DNA of 64,000 nt from assembly GCA_947247005.1 (NCBI GenBank), contig OX365952.1:2936501-3000500 (forward strand). The letters are read 5' to 3'. This document shows positions 48,042-58,762 of the stretch, one piece after another. This stretch comes from Spisula solida. Its lineage: Eukaryota; Mollusca; Bivalvia; Venerida; Mactridae. Position 1 is the stretch's first letter, and each line of letters opens with the position of its first letter. Under the pieces are notes generated by a model. The model had not been told where the DNA came from and searched no databases. It saw nothing but the letters and a program-made list of their open reading frames with translations. The position numbers and the translations under genes were made by a program.

Positions 48042-48081
48042 GAAATCGAAAGTAGGACATTTTCTTCGATTGGGAAATTCC
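48042..48081. promoter_or_regulatory. Candidate IRF element (GAAATCGAAA) and kappaB site (GGGAAATTCC)
   Basis: GAAATCGAAA at 48042-48051 fits the interferon-response core GAAANNGAAA; 20 bp on, GGGAAATTCC at 48072-48081 is a perfect, palindromic kappaB consensus. Both lie 540-585 bp upstream of the PARP14-like ATG, either in the promoter or in a first 5' UTR intron (candidate donor GTAAGG at 48158, acceptor before 47526). Function is inferred from motif and context only. Confidence 0.4.
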
Positions 48082-48739
48082 AATTTAACAGACTAACAGC
48101 TAATTTTACGTTTAACAATTTCATTAAACAAAACGTAGATACACAGTAAGTTCCTTACCGATGTCATGTATTGTCATGAGAGTGTTGAAAAGATGGAATA
48201 AAATAGCCTCAAGCAAAGAATACTTGTCTCAATTCAAGATCGTCTCGTGTCTCGTAATGTTCAGGGGAGGTCATCGAGTCGAATTCTTCCAAATAATCTG
48301 GATTACCTCCCCTGTACCACTAAGTTTTAAACGGTTCTGGCAAATTCGATTTTTGTACATGTATACTTTTAAGTAGATATAGGCAGCCACAAAAGTATCA
48401 GTCTTTATTTTTCACTTTTATAACATAAACAAAACTGTTGATGAAGTCCACTTAGGCGATGCCTAGAGGTCTATTTAAGTGGGAATATATCCAACAAAAG
48501 TAATGATACAAAAAGATAGGCCTATCCTGGGACCCGGGTAGAACCTAGCTATAGACCTAGTACATGTAAGTAAACCCACTACTATAACCATGTACGTCGG
48601 GAACCAGATTACCTATTTATATGCAAAGCGGCCCACCGACAGTCTATTGCATGAATGAGCAATAAAAACCTGTCATTCAACAATGGCTAGCTGGTAGGCA
48701 CATTTGTATATGAACGCCTCAGTATACAAACATCATCTC

Positions 48740-49022
48740 TCGGATCTTCTACTTCTACTTCATAACTCGTCAAAATCCACTCGTAGACATAAAAGCGAGG
48801 GAAAAGGGGTGCAACTACTGCCTCAGGTGCAACGATAAAAGTAACCTTTTGAACTGTAAACTTAAAACAAACGTATTAACATGTTTATACACTGTACAAT
48901 TCTTTAAACAATTACATCTTCATGATTGGCTGAACGGCCTGTTTAAAGCTGTTCAGGCTATCCGGGTTGATGACCCTTGTAGGTAGGCTGTTCCAAGGGA
49001 TGCCAGTTCTAGGAAAGAATTA
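48740..49022 (-). mobile_element. LINE 3' fragment, reverse transcriptase C-terminus
   Basis: The reverse strand reads FFPRTGIPWNSLPTRVINPD, then SLNSFKQAVQPIMKM and stop, a usual C-terminus of non-LTR reverse transcriptases, then 3' UTR and a (GAAGTA)n tail. Confidence 0.82.
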
Positions 49023-50217
49023 ATGTTGATATACTGTTAATCTGCAGTGGTATGTCACATATATAACTGAATTAGATCAAAGACCATTATATATATAAAG
49101 AAGGTATTCTTTGATTAAATATACGTACAATCATTAAACAGCTTGCAGTCAGTAAAGAACACTGTGGTGCAAATATGTCTACAACGTCTCTTTCATCCTT
49201 AAGTGTCATTTCAAACACAAAAGTCGTTTTCCGCATATATATGTACATGTATAATCAATTCATAGTAAAGTGGCTATTTAAAAACTTAGGCTAAATTGTC
49301 CCGGTCACGTACGACCTTGACTGACCTGAAAGAACTGCTAAAACTCTTACAATGCATCTAAGTTTACCAAAATATACTGGGTCAGTACATTTACCTCTAA
49401 CCGTTTCAATTGTCGTACATATTTGCTAATTCGTAGTACAACATGTACGCCCATCGCACGACGCGACATGTCACCATATACTATACAAATGCATCAGGCC
49501 CGGGTCCACCGGGGGGGGGGCACAAGGGACTCCTCGCCCAGTTGGCCTCGGAGCGACCATTTTATACATCCCAAAATCGTTAAAATCCTTAGAATATTAC
49601 CAATCGATCTGGCTATAGTATCGATAGTTTGTGATAACAGTCTCTGTATATTACATATAGCGGAAGCGAGTGCAATAAAGTGTGCCCCCTGTTGTGTATA
49701 CAGGCCCCTAATTACATCCGATCTGGATTAATCAGACGCTACACAATATTCAAAGCGTTTTGAATGATTATGATTTAGGCGCTTGATTACTAAAACGTGT
49801 GAATTGATCGATTTAAAATTAGTCACATGATATGTCGAAATTTTCTTGTTGATAGATTTATTACTGATTATGTAACAACGCAATATTAATAATTTCACGT
49901 GAGATTTTAAAACATAAAAGTTGGAAAAACGATTTTAATACAAAATTGACAGAAATCTTCGCAAGGGGGGCACATTTTTTAAGGTTCACGTGTCTAGCAT
50001 TGAATTTTAATATTTTAAAACGTTAGGGTACAGGACATTTCGTGCTTTTTATTAAAAACACTTAAAAAATCGACCTGAACCTGTGGAAACTTCTAACGTT
50101 ATATGCAGATTTCATGGGCTATTTTTTATTTGTAGCAGTAGGCCTACAAAGTTAATAATTTAACGCCTAACGCTAAAATTTAAAGCCTGATTCATATTTA
50201 CGAGATTTGCTTTATCA
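49023..50217. other. Intergenic, no gene recognised
   Basis: Holds a G10 run at 49510-49519 and otherwise AT-rich DNA; no supported frame. Confidence 0.4.
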
Positions 50218-52377
50218 GCCCTGGAGTACGCTTTCTAACTATGATGACCCCAATGATGCTCTTGATTACTTTACAAAACTAATTTTGTCAACTCTTAATG
50301 ACCATGCACCCATAAAATCAAAAAAGGGTGAAACACACTAATCAACCTGAATGGTACACAAAAGAAATCTATTCAGAAATAAAACGCAGAGATCATTACA
50401 AGAGCATTGGGGACAACAACAATTATAAAATGCAGAGAAGCAGAGTAAAGTGTATGATAAAGAATGCTAAAAAATTATATTTCTCAGAAACCATTAACAA
50501 AAACCACAAAAAAGATTCAACTGTATTGTGGAAAAACTTGAAATGCCTATCAGGAGTTACTTCAAAAACTCAAACAAATTTTATAAATGACGACCATGGC
50601 AACCCTATTTTAGATCCTAGACAAACTGCTGACACTTTTAATGATTTCTTCATAAATGTATATCAGTCTTTTCCCAATAACAACAGCAATACAAGTATTG
50701 GAGGAAATTCTGAGAGAAACATAGCTAGCCCAATGTTTGATATCCCTTTGTTTGATGAAAAGTATGTTGAAAAACAGCTTAACGCTATTGACCAAACGAA
50801 ATCTACAGGTTTAGACGGTCTATGTCCCAAATTTCTGAAAATGTCTGCGGCAATAATATCCAGACCAGTCACTCATATACTGAATTTGAGTATTTATAAA
50901 TACATATTTCCTGATCAGTTCAAAATGGCGAAAGTTACACCAACCCACAAAAAAGGCTCTAAATGTGACAGAAATAACTATAGACCAATCTCAGTACTTC
51001 CGATCTTGTCAAAAATCATTGAACGTCATATCGCTGACCACTTAAAAAGTGTTTCTAGACTTGTCAAAGGCATTTGATTTAGTGAACCATTCAATACTTT
51101 GTAACAAGTTAAAATCATACACTTTCAGCACTCAATTGGTTCGAATCATATTTGACAAACAGACAACAAAGGGTGTGTGTATCTGGGAAGCTCTCAGAAG
51201 CAGGTCATATCGCATCAGGCGTCCCGCAGGGATCTGTCCTTGGGCCTTATACTATTTATAATGTATATAAATGATATGCCAGCAGAACTAACAGATATCT
51301 TTACTGACATGTTTGCAGATGACACTACTCTAACAGCCATTGGCAAATCTCATGAAGAAGTTCAAACAAACCTTCAAAACAATATAGACAAATTCGATGG
51401 CACTGAATGCCAAGAAAACAAAGGCAATGACAATAAGTGCTACAGATAAAACTAAATCATGTGAATGCCTCTCTCTGCACTTAGTACAAGATCAAATTGA
51501 CTTGTCTGATTCAGAGCGCCTTTTAGGGGTTCAAGTTGATAAGAATCTAAACTGGAAACGTCAAATTAACATGGTCATAAAAAATGCAATTCAAAACTGT
51601 ATCTTCTACAAAGAATAAAACACTACATAAACATACCAATCAGGAAATTATTCTTCAATGCATGTATATATACTCACCCACTTAGATTACTGTTGTTCTA
51701 TCTGGGGAAATTGCAATAACAGTCAAATAGACACTATAATCAGATTCCAAAAGCGAGCAGCCAGAGTAATTCTTGACAAAGACTTTGATACGCCATCTGA
51801 AGAACTATTCGCTACTTTAAATTGGATGACATTTCCTGAACGACTTAAATACAGAAAATCTATTATTGTATACTAATAATTAAATGGCATATGTCCAACA
51901 TATTTTAAAGATAAGTTCCAGAAAATTCATAAGGTTAATTCCCGCCATCTTAGATCTTCAGATTGTAAACAAAATCTCTATGTGCAGAAACCGAATTTAG
52001 AATTTGCTCGAAAATCATTGGACTATCCTGGCCCCATGATCTGGAATACCTTACCTGAAGAGTTACGAACAGCAGAAAATTTAATACTTCCAAAACCAAA
52101 TATGTTACATTTTGGAAGACTCACATTACTAGTATATAAATATAACAAGCACCAAGCAATGAGTTGGACATCTGGCATTGAAAATGTTATTTTAAGATTA
52201 CCATAATAATGTGAATTCACTGTATATACTCATTATTATGATTGAAATGTGTTGTTTTGATATATTTGATGTAACTGATGTTGTATATAATATGTAAATG
52301 TGTTTTAAGAGGGAAGATTGGGCAGATGCCTAACTATGTTGCCTCTATAAATAAAGTCTTTATTATTATTATTATGA
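50218..52377 (+). pseudogene. Broken LINE reverse transcriptase with (ATT)n tail
   Basis: A single element decayed by frameshifts and a deletion. It runs from the linker before RT (DDPNDALDYFTKLILSTLND), through the main frame 50328-51077 (KSTGLDGLCPKF, YRPISVLPILSK), a deletion that fuses to DLSKAFDLVNHS at about 51050, the FADDTT box near 51310, a frameshift to LLGVQVDKNLNW, then LDYCCSIWGNC and KRAARVILDK, and a 3' UTR ending AATAAAGTC(TTT)ATTATT. It is the same family as 3300-4672. Confidence 0.9.
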
Positions 52378-52719
52378 TTTGTAAGTTTTAGGGGATTGAA
52401 AAATTTAATTTTTTTTTAAATAATTGTTAAACTCATCGTATTTTCTGTTGATGTAACAGTACAATTATAATACCTTTACTTCTGATTTTTAACAGCTTAA
52501 AGTGCAGGAAATTGCATGATTGTGATTCGAAAAGTGAAAAAATCGTCGTTTGGGAGGGGACATCCCTCCCATGCCCACCCCAACATAACATCCAAAAAAC
52601 TAGCTGTCCCCCCCACCAGAAATTTTCTGGATCCGGGCCTGTGCATATAGGTATGCTATGCAGGACCCTCTTTCTACATCAGACAAGAACGAACAGATCG
52701 ACGTCGCTATATTAGTCTA

Positions 52720-52969
52720 AGTCTCGCCAGTGACGCATGACTTACTTTTATCTAAAATGTCAAACTACAGTGTTCGTGGTCATCTAACTCAGTGGCTGTC
52801 CTCATTATTGAAACTTAGATCCACGAGTGTTACATGGTTGATGATGCCCATTCTAGGGAGCATGAACGTTGACTCCGGAGTCACACAGAGAACAGTGTTG
52901 GGTCCACTTATGTTTCTATGTCACATAAATGACTTCAGACGTAACGTCAAAAGTTGCGACCCGTGTTAA
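52720..52969 (+). pseudogene. LINE reverse transcriptase fragment, second family
   Basis: HDLLLSKMSNYSVRGHLTQW is followed by SGVTQRTVLGPLMFL and INDF, the RT block before the catalytic box. One key residue differs from the usual SGVPQG. Confidence 0.8.
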
Positions 52970-53189
52970 AATTCGTTGGTGAGATAAATAAAATGCGAAT
53001 TATTTATGCAGGCCTACTATTCAACCTATTTTCTTCATAATTGTATCAACTCACAGAGCAATAGTTAGGCCCTAATATATTACAAAAAAGGTTATGGTTT
53101 GATAACAGTTACGTGTAATTTAAAAACTGCTGTAAAAAACTGACGAAAAAGTGTATGCAATTTGGAACATTTGTTTTAAATAAAAGCTC

Positions 53190-54190
53190 CACGAGTCGCA
53201 TGTGTCGCCTGACGACATGCACATTTGTCATGGATATCTATCCAGTATTGGGCTAATATCCGACTCACAAGAGTTCTCTAGTCATTTGAACTAAAAATGA
53301 CAGAGTTATACTCTGGACAAAATAATGTCCTGATAAAATCAATCAAAGGGGAATAATTCCAAAACTACACAAGGTAGAGTTATGATTCTTGCGCACTGCA
53401 TTTCATGTCACAGCAAGAAACATGCACACCAATTTTGGAGTCATTCATACTTATGGTGAAAAAGTTATGCACCGGACAAGAAATGCTTATAAAATCAATC
53501 AAAGGGAAATAATTAAAAAATGGCACCAGGTAGAGTTATGGTTCTTGTGCACTGCACTAGGACTTTTTGTAAAAAACATGCATACCAAGTTTCAAGTCAT
53601 TCAACCTTAATTTAGTGACAAAGTTATGCTCTGTACTAGAAATGCTCTGATAAAATCATTTAAAGGGAAATAATTAAAAAACGATGCAAGGTAGAGTTAT
53701 GGTTCTTGCGCACGGCACTTCAACTTATTGCTAGAAACATCCATACCAAATTTTGAATCATTTGAACTTTAGGTGACAAAGTTATGCTCCGGACAAAAAT
53801 GCTCTAATAAAATCAAAGGGAAATAATTCAAAAACGATGCAAGGTAGAGTAATGGTTCTTCGGCTTATTGCAAGAAACATGCATACTACATATTGAGTCA
53901 TTTAAACCTTAGGTGACAAAGTTATGCTCCGGACAAGAAAGGCTCTTATAAAATCAATCAAAGGGAACTAATTCAAAAAACGATGCAAGGTATAGTAATG
54001 GTTCTTGCGCACTGCACTTCGGCTTATTGTAAGAAACATGCATACCAAATCTCGAGTCATTTGAACTTAAGGTGACAAAGTTATGCTCCGGACAAGCAAA
54101 TTCGGACGCCGCCGCCGCCGCCACCGCCGCCACCGCCGCCGCCGACGACAAAAGTAATCCCTATATGTCGCCTTTTCAGGCGACACAAAA
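53190..54190 (+). mobile_element. Pearl-like element, family D, multi-core
   Basis: Subterminal TGTGTCGCCTGA at 53201; six cores of about 125 bp (GTAGAGTTATGGTTCTTGCG, GGTGACAAAGTTATGCTCCG); a (CCG)n patch at 54108-54147; hairpin TGTCGCCTTTTCAGGCGACA; and AAAAA. Confidence 0.9.
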
Positions 54191-54261
54191 AGCAGTACCT
54201 TAAGGGAAATTATTTCATTTTTCGAGAGTGAAATGGCGGGAAATTGTGCATGCTTTGTCAT

Positions 54262-54420
54262 TGAATGTGAGTAAATCACTGGTTAGTCGTTTTGCTGATG
54301 ATTGCTTACTGTACCATACACTGTCTACAGGACCATATTGATCTTCAAAATTACTTACATCAACTAGAAATCTGGGCTGATTTACATGTTCACACATGCA
54401 GTGCATATTGCAAGTTCTAT
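54262..54420 (+). pseudogene. LINE reverse transcriptase fragment with FADD box
   Basis: SRFADDCLLYHT then, after a frameshift, LQDHIDLQNYLHQLEIWA. In order it follows the fragment 52720-52969, so the family D element and nearby DNA may split one LINE. Confidence 0.7.
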
Positions 54421-55066
54421 GAATATGAGCAGAGCAGTATAGAGAGAATTAAAATACGAAGATGTCCGAGTGTTTATTCTCTATATGTCTTGTATCATAG
54501 CCCAACCACGAGGGTGTTTGTTATGCTGATAGAGCACTATGTGTAATATTGTCGATATATATAGGGCGCTCTGTTCTACAGTTACTATTACGCAATGAGT
54601 CAGAACCGCAGACTTGCTTATACACTTAACACTTTTATTTCCATAACTATAATATGAGGTTATGTATGAGGATAGTAACATTCAAAGCCTTCAAAACTTA
54701 TGTTTCTATTCCCAATCACCTTCGTTGGCAATTTGGAAAAATAAACACCAAATGCGTTCATACTAGGCGAGAGAACATACTAGACTGACATTGGTCACTT
54801 TTGAATAAAGAACAAATGTATTTGGTGGTTTTTGACTTTTGACAACAATGTCGACTTTCCCCCAAAGTGGAGAAGTTGCTGATTTCTTGTGCAAGGGTAT
54901 TAAAGTTAGCATACTTCTATCTATCTAGACATACTGCCGAACTCCTCTTTCGAGTATTATTGGCAGGGCGTTCGCCAGGAGATAAAAGAAAAGAAGTAAG
55001 TAAATGAAATTTAAGGAAGAAAAGAACAAAGAACAAACAAAACAACAACTGTTGTATATAAAAAAA

Positions 55067-55440
55067 CTAATTGTGGAGTTGGGCCACTGCCTGCTTGAAT
55101 GGTTCTATACCAGACAGTGTCGCAATATGGTGGGGTAACCTATTCCACAGGACTGCAGTATGAGGGAAAAATAAATATTTAAAGAAGTCCGAGTTGGCAT
55201 GTATTTGGCGGAGACTATAGGGGTACATGTGCCGTGTTAACCTGTTTGGGACTTCTAGGTAACTTGGTAAGGTGACGGCTACAAGACCGTGATAGATTTT
55301 GTAGAAAATGACAAGTTTGGAAACCAGATGTCTGTTTTCAAGGGTACTCCAACCAAGGGTATTCTGTAATTCTGTTACGCTTGTGTACTTGTCAGTGTTC
55401 AGTCCTGGAAAACTGGCGAGGTACATCGGCCGCGTTACAT
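55067..55440 (-). pseudogene. LINE reverse transcriptase C-terminal fragment
   Basis: LGWSTLENRHLVSKLVIFYK, IYHGLVAV, and FFPHTAVLWNRLPHHIATLS then stop, a typical end of CR1/L2-type RT. A (TAGA)n-like tail lies near 54925. Confidence 0.8.
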
Positions 55441-55673
55441 ACTACATGTAGTAATTGATAAAATGTTGAGATACCTGATACAATATCATAATTAATTTGA
55501 TATCACGAATTTTCTGTCGGAAATACAAACTAAACTCATGTTCAATATCAATGAACGTGTGCACGCATGCGTCTAGTCTATGTTTGAAGGGTCACGTATA
55601 TATATAATATACACACCAATTACTGTCAGTATTTGTATTCATGGTTATTGCGAATTATTGCAACCTAATATAT

Positions 55674-55927
55674 CACTGGCTTAAAATGAGAAGGTCGTAA
55701 AATGCTACTTACGACATTATACACCCATACATATTTGCAATCTGCATAACATGGCGCTATACTTATGAGCATATTTTCATGAAAATCGAAACAGGCCAAG
55801 TTGACCAAACTGAAGTTGAAAAAACTTGTTTTTTCCATTAGTAACGAATAGTTTTCAGACAGCTTTTCGATCTTGTTTTCTCTAAATAGCGTTTTTGTAC
55901 CTACGACCTTATCATTCTATGCCAGCG
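55674..55927. mobile_element. MITE family M1, copy 3
   Basis: CACTGGCTTAAAATGAGAAG to TCTATGCCAGCG, with ATAT on both sides. Confidence 0.85.
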
Positions 55928-56699
55928 ATATATACATGTTATTGAGATCGAAAACGACTTTTAGCTATATACTTTTTATAGTGGATACCCAAAGGTCACG
56001 GTTCAGAGGTCAGCTTCTATCTATACCTACTTCAACAATGACACACGGCTCATGGCTTTTTAACTGACCACACCCAAAGACGTTCATGGAAAATAACATC
56101 GCTGTTACTTAAATTTCCAACATCCTTAATATCGACAATTTCTATAGAACAAGGCAGTTTGAGTTAAACTTTTATTTGGTATGTTTCAAATCATCCTCGT
56201 TTGAAAGAAAATAAAAGCAAAATCATTTACTGTTGATTGTTTTATAATTTAAACTTTTCGAGAATATTCCAAGTTCACAATAGTAGTGCGTCAATGGCAA
56301 TATGACTTGGACAAGACAACGAATGTACACGTTAGATGTCATCTGGACGTTTTTTCTCACAAACAAACCCTCACATAGTAGCAGTAAAGGTCCGCTGTTA
56401 CATAGAAGATCTGCATACAGACTTGAAAACAAATAATAATAAATATATAGTATGAACACTTAATTTAACTAATACAGTCATGCACCTTGAAATATTGGTC
56501 GATTAACATTTTGGTCTGGTTAATTATCAGTTGGAACTGTTTACAGATTCATATGTAACCATGTGACCGGATGTACTTCTAACTAGTCTATATATAGTTC
56601 TACGCCAAGAGTAGACTAGTTCCACTGTTCTACTGCCAATAGTAGACGGTATCGGAAAATGATAATAGTAAGTGGTACCAGTCTAACGCAAAGGGGACG

Positions 56700-56770
56700 T
56701 TAACCAATCAGCAGCCGACATACATTCACCAATTAGCAGCCGGCGTACGTTAACCAATCAGCAACCGGTA
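56700..56770. repeat. Three 26-bp repeats, each with a CCAAT-like box
   Basis: The unit GTTAACCAATCAGCAGCCGA recurs three times with changes (middle copy ACCAATTAGCAG). CCAAT boxes in series can be NF-Y sites, but the array overlaps the end of the unassigned minus-strand frame, so a chance duplication is as likely. Confidence 0.5.
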
Positions 56771-57098
56771 TATGTTTTAATCGAATCATCAAACGCTTCC
56801 CACCATTTACAGCTGGGTGCTGGCGACATTGTATTAGTAAAAATGGAGGCGAAGCATTGGTCCCTGAATGTAAGAATATTCTCCACTTTGTGATTCTCCC
56901 AGTCGTGAAAGAGCTGTTTGGCGTCGGTACTGTTTGCATGATATCCCGTATCCTTAATCAGATCTGCTACGAAGTCGGTTTGGAAGTCAATGTCGTCATG
57001 ACAATTCTTCAGAGTTTTCAACCTTTCTAACATTTCTTTAGGACTCTTTTTCATCTCTTCCAATTCTTTTGGTACATTTGATAGTTTTCCCAAAATAT
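56758..57098 (-). CDS. Unassigned terminal exon candidate, 112 residues
   Basis: An open frame after an acceptor (TTTTCAG, rev. strand near 57099) reads YILGKLSNVPKELEEMKKSP, then DFQTDFVADLIKDTGYH and CKWWEAFDDSIKTYTGC, then stop. The composition is balanced and not low complexity, which suggests real or recently decayed coding sequence. I do not recognise the family. No upstream partner exon was found, and it lies in the 5' region of the plus-strand mucin-like gene. Confidence 0.3.
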
Positions 57099-57659
57099 AT
57101 CTGAAAATAGAATGTGTCGTAGAATTTGCTTTGTGATCTGGCTCTTACGGAAATGTTTGAGTTGTCTAGAGGAACATTATTATTAATTTCATTCGGTATT
57201 TGACAGGTACGTACGTTTACATTCAATGAAATGCCTGAATAAGTAACAGTCAATACACTCCTTAACATTAACATTCGGACAGTCTATGGCCTTTGCTATT
57301 TTGTAAACAATGTATGTTAAATACGAACTTTCGTTAACCGACATTTGAAAAGGAGCTGCGGCTTATTATTCATTTATTTATTTCGAATATTGAGAAGCGA
57401 AAACGCTTTAAGTATCTAAATGATACTCCGATCTCAAAACAACATAGCTATATGAATATGTGGTCATACCAAACGTTAAATAATGCTTTAAAATGACAAT
57501 TATAACATATTTATGGCGTGCAGGCAAATATTGAATGCACGTGTCCATGGACATGTTTGGCATAACTGGTGATCGTCCCTCTAGAACGCAGCCGAGTCGT
57601 CGGAATGTTACAGCATTAACCTTTCCATAAATGTGAACGATTGAAATTGAAAACAAACT

Positions 57660-57935
57660 TCTAAAACTTGATACTATTTTGAATAGTTTATGTCAAGAAT
57701 TGGTCATGTGTTGTATTCATTAGCTACATTTTACAGTTAAGTCGAAAAATGTTTGAACGTCGTGAGGTCACACAAGAGGCTTCGAATAGGGCTTCTACAA
57801 CACAGACGTAACTTCCTTCAAAATCAAGATATTAACAAACCTCCTTTAGCATTTTGCTTCATTTAGATTACTCTTTTAAATTAGGAAAAAATTAAGTTAG
57901 TCAATATTTTTTGTCAAAATAGCTGGTTTTATATG
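57660..57935. mobile_element. Right half of TIR element M2
   Basis: Matches 44636-44924 (AGTTTATGTCAAGAATT, AGATTACTCTTTTA, TTTTTTGTCAAAATAGC). It ends within 20 bp of the acceptor of the exon at 57954. Confidence 0.75.
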
Positions 57936-57953
57936 AGTGTATTTATTTTACAG

Positions 57954-58157
57954 GGAACAACGATTCCAGTCCAAGTGCGATCATAACAACTGACATATCT
58001 TCATGTGCACGTATACATGCTATGAATGAAACACGAGATAGCTTACCTAAAGTAGCTGAATACTGCGAGTATCCAATGCTATGGTCTTTGGAAGAAAAGA
58101 AATGTTTAAATTTCACGGAAGTTGATTGTGGAAATCGGACGGAACCAATAACACCAT
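57954..58157 (+). CDS. Mucin-like membrane protein, exon with first chitin-binding-like domain
   Basis: This internal exon starts after TTTTACAG and ends at donor GTAAGT (58158). It reads ISSCARIHAMNETRDSLPKV, then EYCEYPMLWSLEEKKCLNF and VDCGNRTEPITPC. The spacing of cysteines around YP and W resembles a peritrophin-A (CBM14) unit. It begins with 2 nt of a split codon, so at least one exon, with the signal peptide, lies upstream and was not found. The junction makes a Cys codon (T + GT) with the next exon. Confidence 0.7.
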
Positions 58158-58762
58158 GTAAGTTGTTTGCATATTTGCAAACGGTACAACTTATTTCGAA
58201 ATAAGTTCCTTCAAAGATATTCAGTCTGGTGATCAAGGATCAATGTTCAGAACATTTTAACTTTTAAGTCGGTTAAATAGCTCACTTAAGCTACGATTAA
58301 TTGTTACTTTTTCTGGGGGAAATATGATTTAAATCATAATCCATGAATGAATAGAATCGTTATTTTCAATAGTAATACATAAATATGTTTGTGGTTATAA
58401 CAGCAAAAATAATAAACATGTGCATGAATGAAAATCGCAATCATTCTTAATCACACATTGTATAGATCCTAGAAATGTAAAACCGGTGGTCACTGAAATA
58501 CCATTTTCATTCACATTTACAAATGGGTAATATATTATCTTTTTCCATTTGAGGTCCCTTTCGGGTAACCCCGTTTATTTTTCATTTATCATACATTTAA
58601 CAACAAGATAGATAAACTATTTCAATTACACGCTAACATTATATCAGTTTGCTAATAAAAGCATGTTCAACAATGTTTTACATAGGTTCTTTGTCCGACT
58701 TATTATAGCATATTATTTATGAAGTTTAAGAAAGAAATGTTATCTTGTCAAACTTTTTTCAG

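Noticed and set aside
7497..54190. A new defence or RNA-guided system
   Set aside because: Apart from LINE reverse transcriptases and the PARP14-like gene I found no nuclease, helicase, replicase or integrase gene that could form one.
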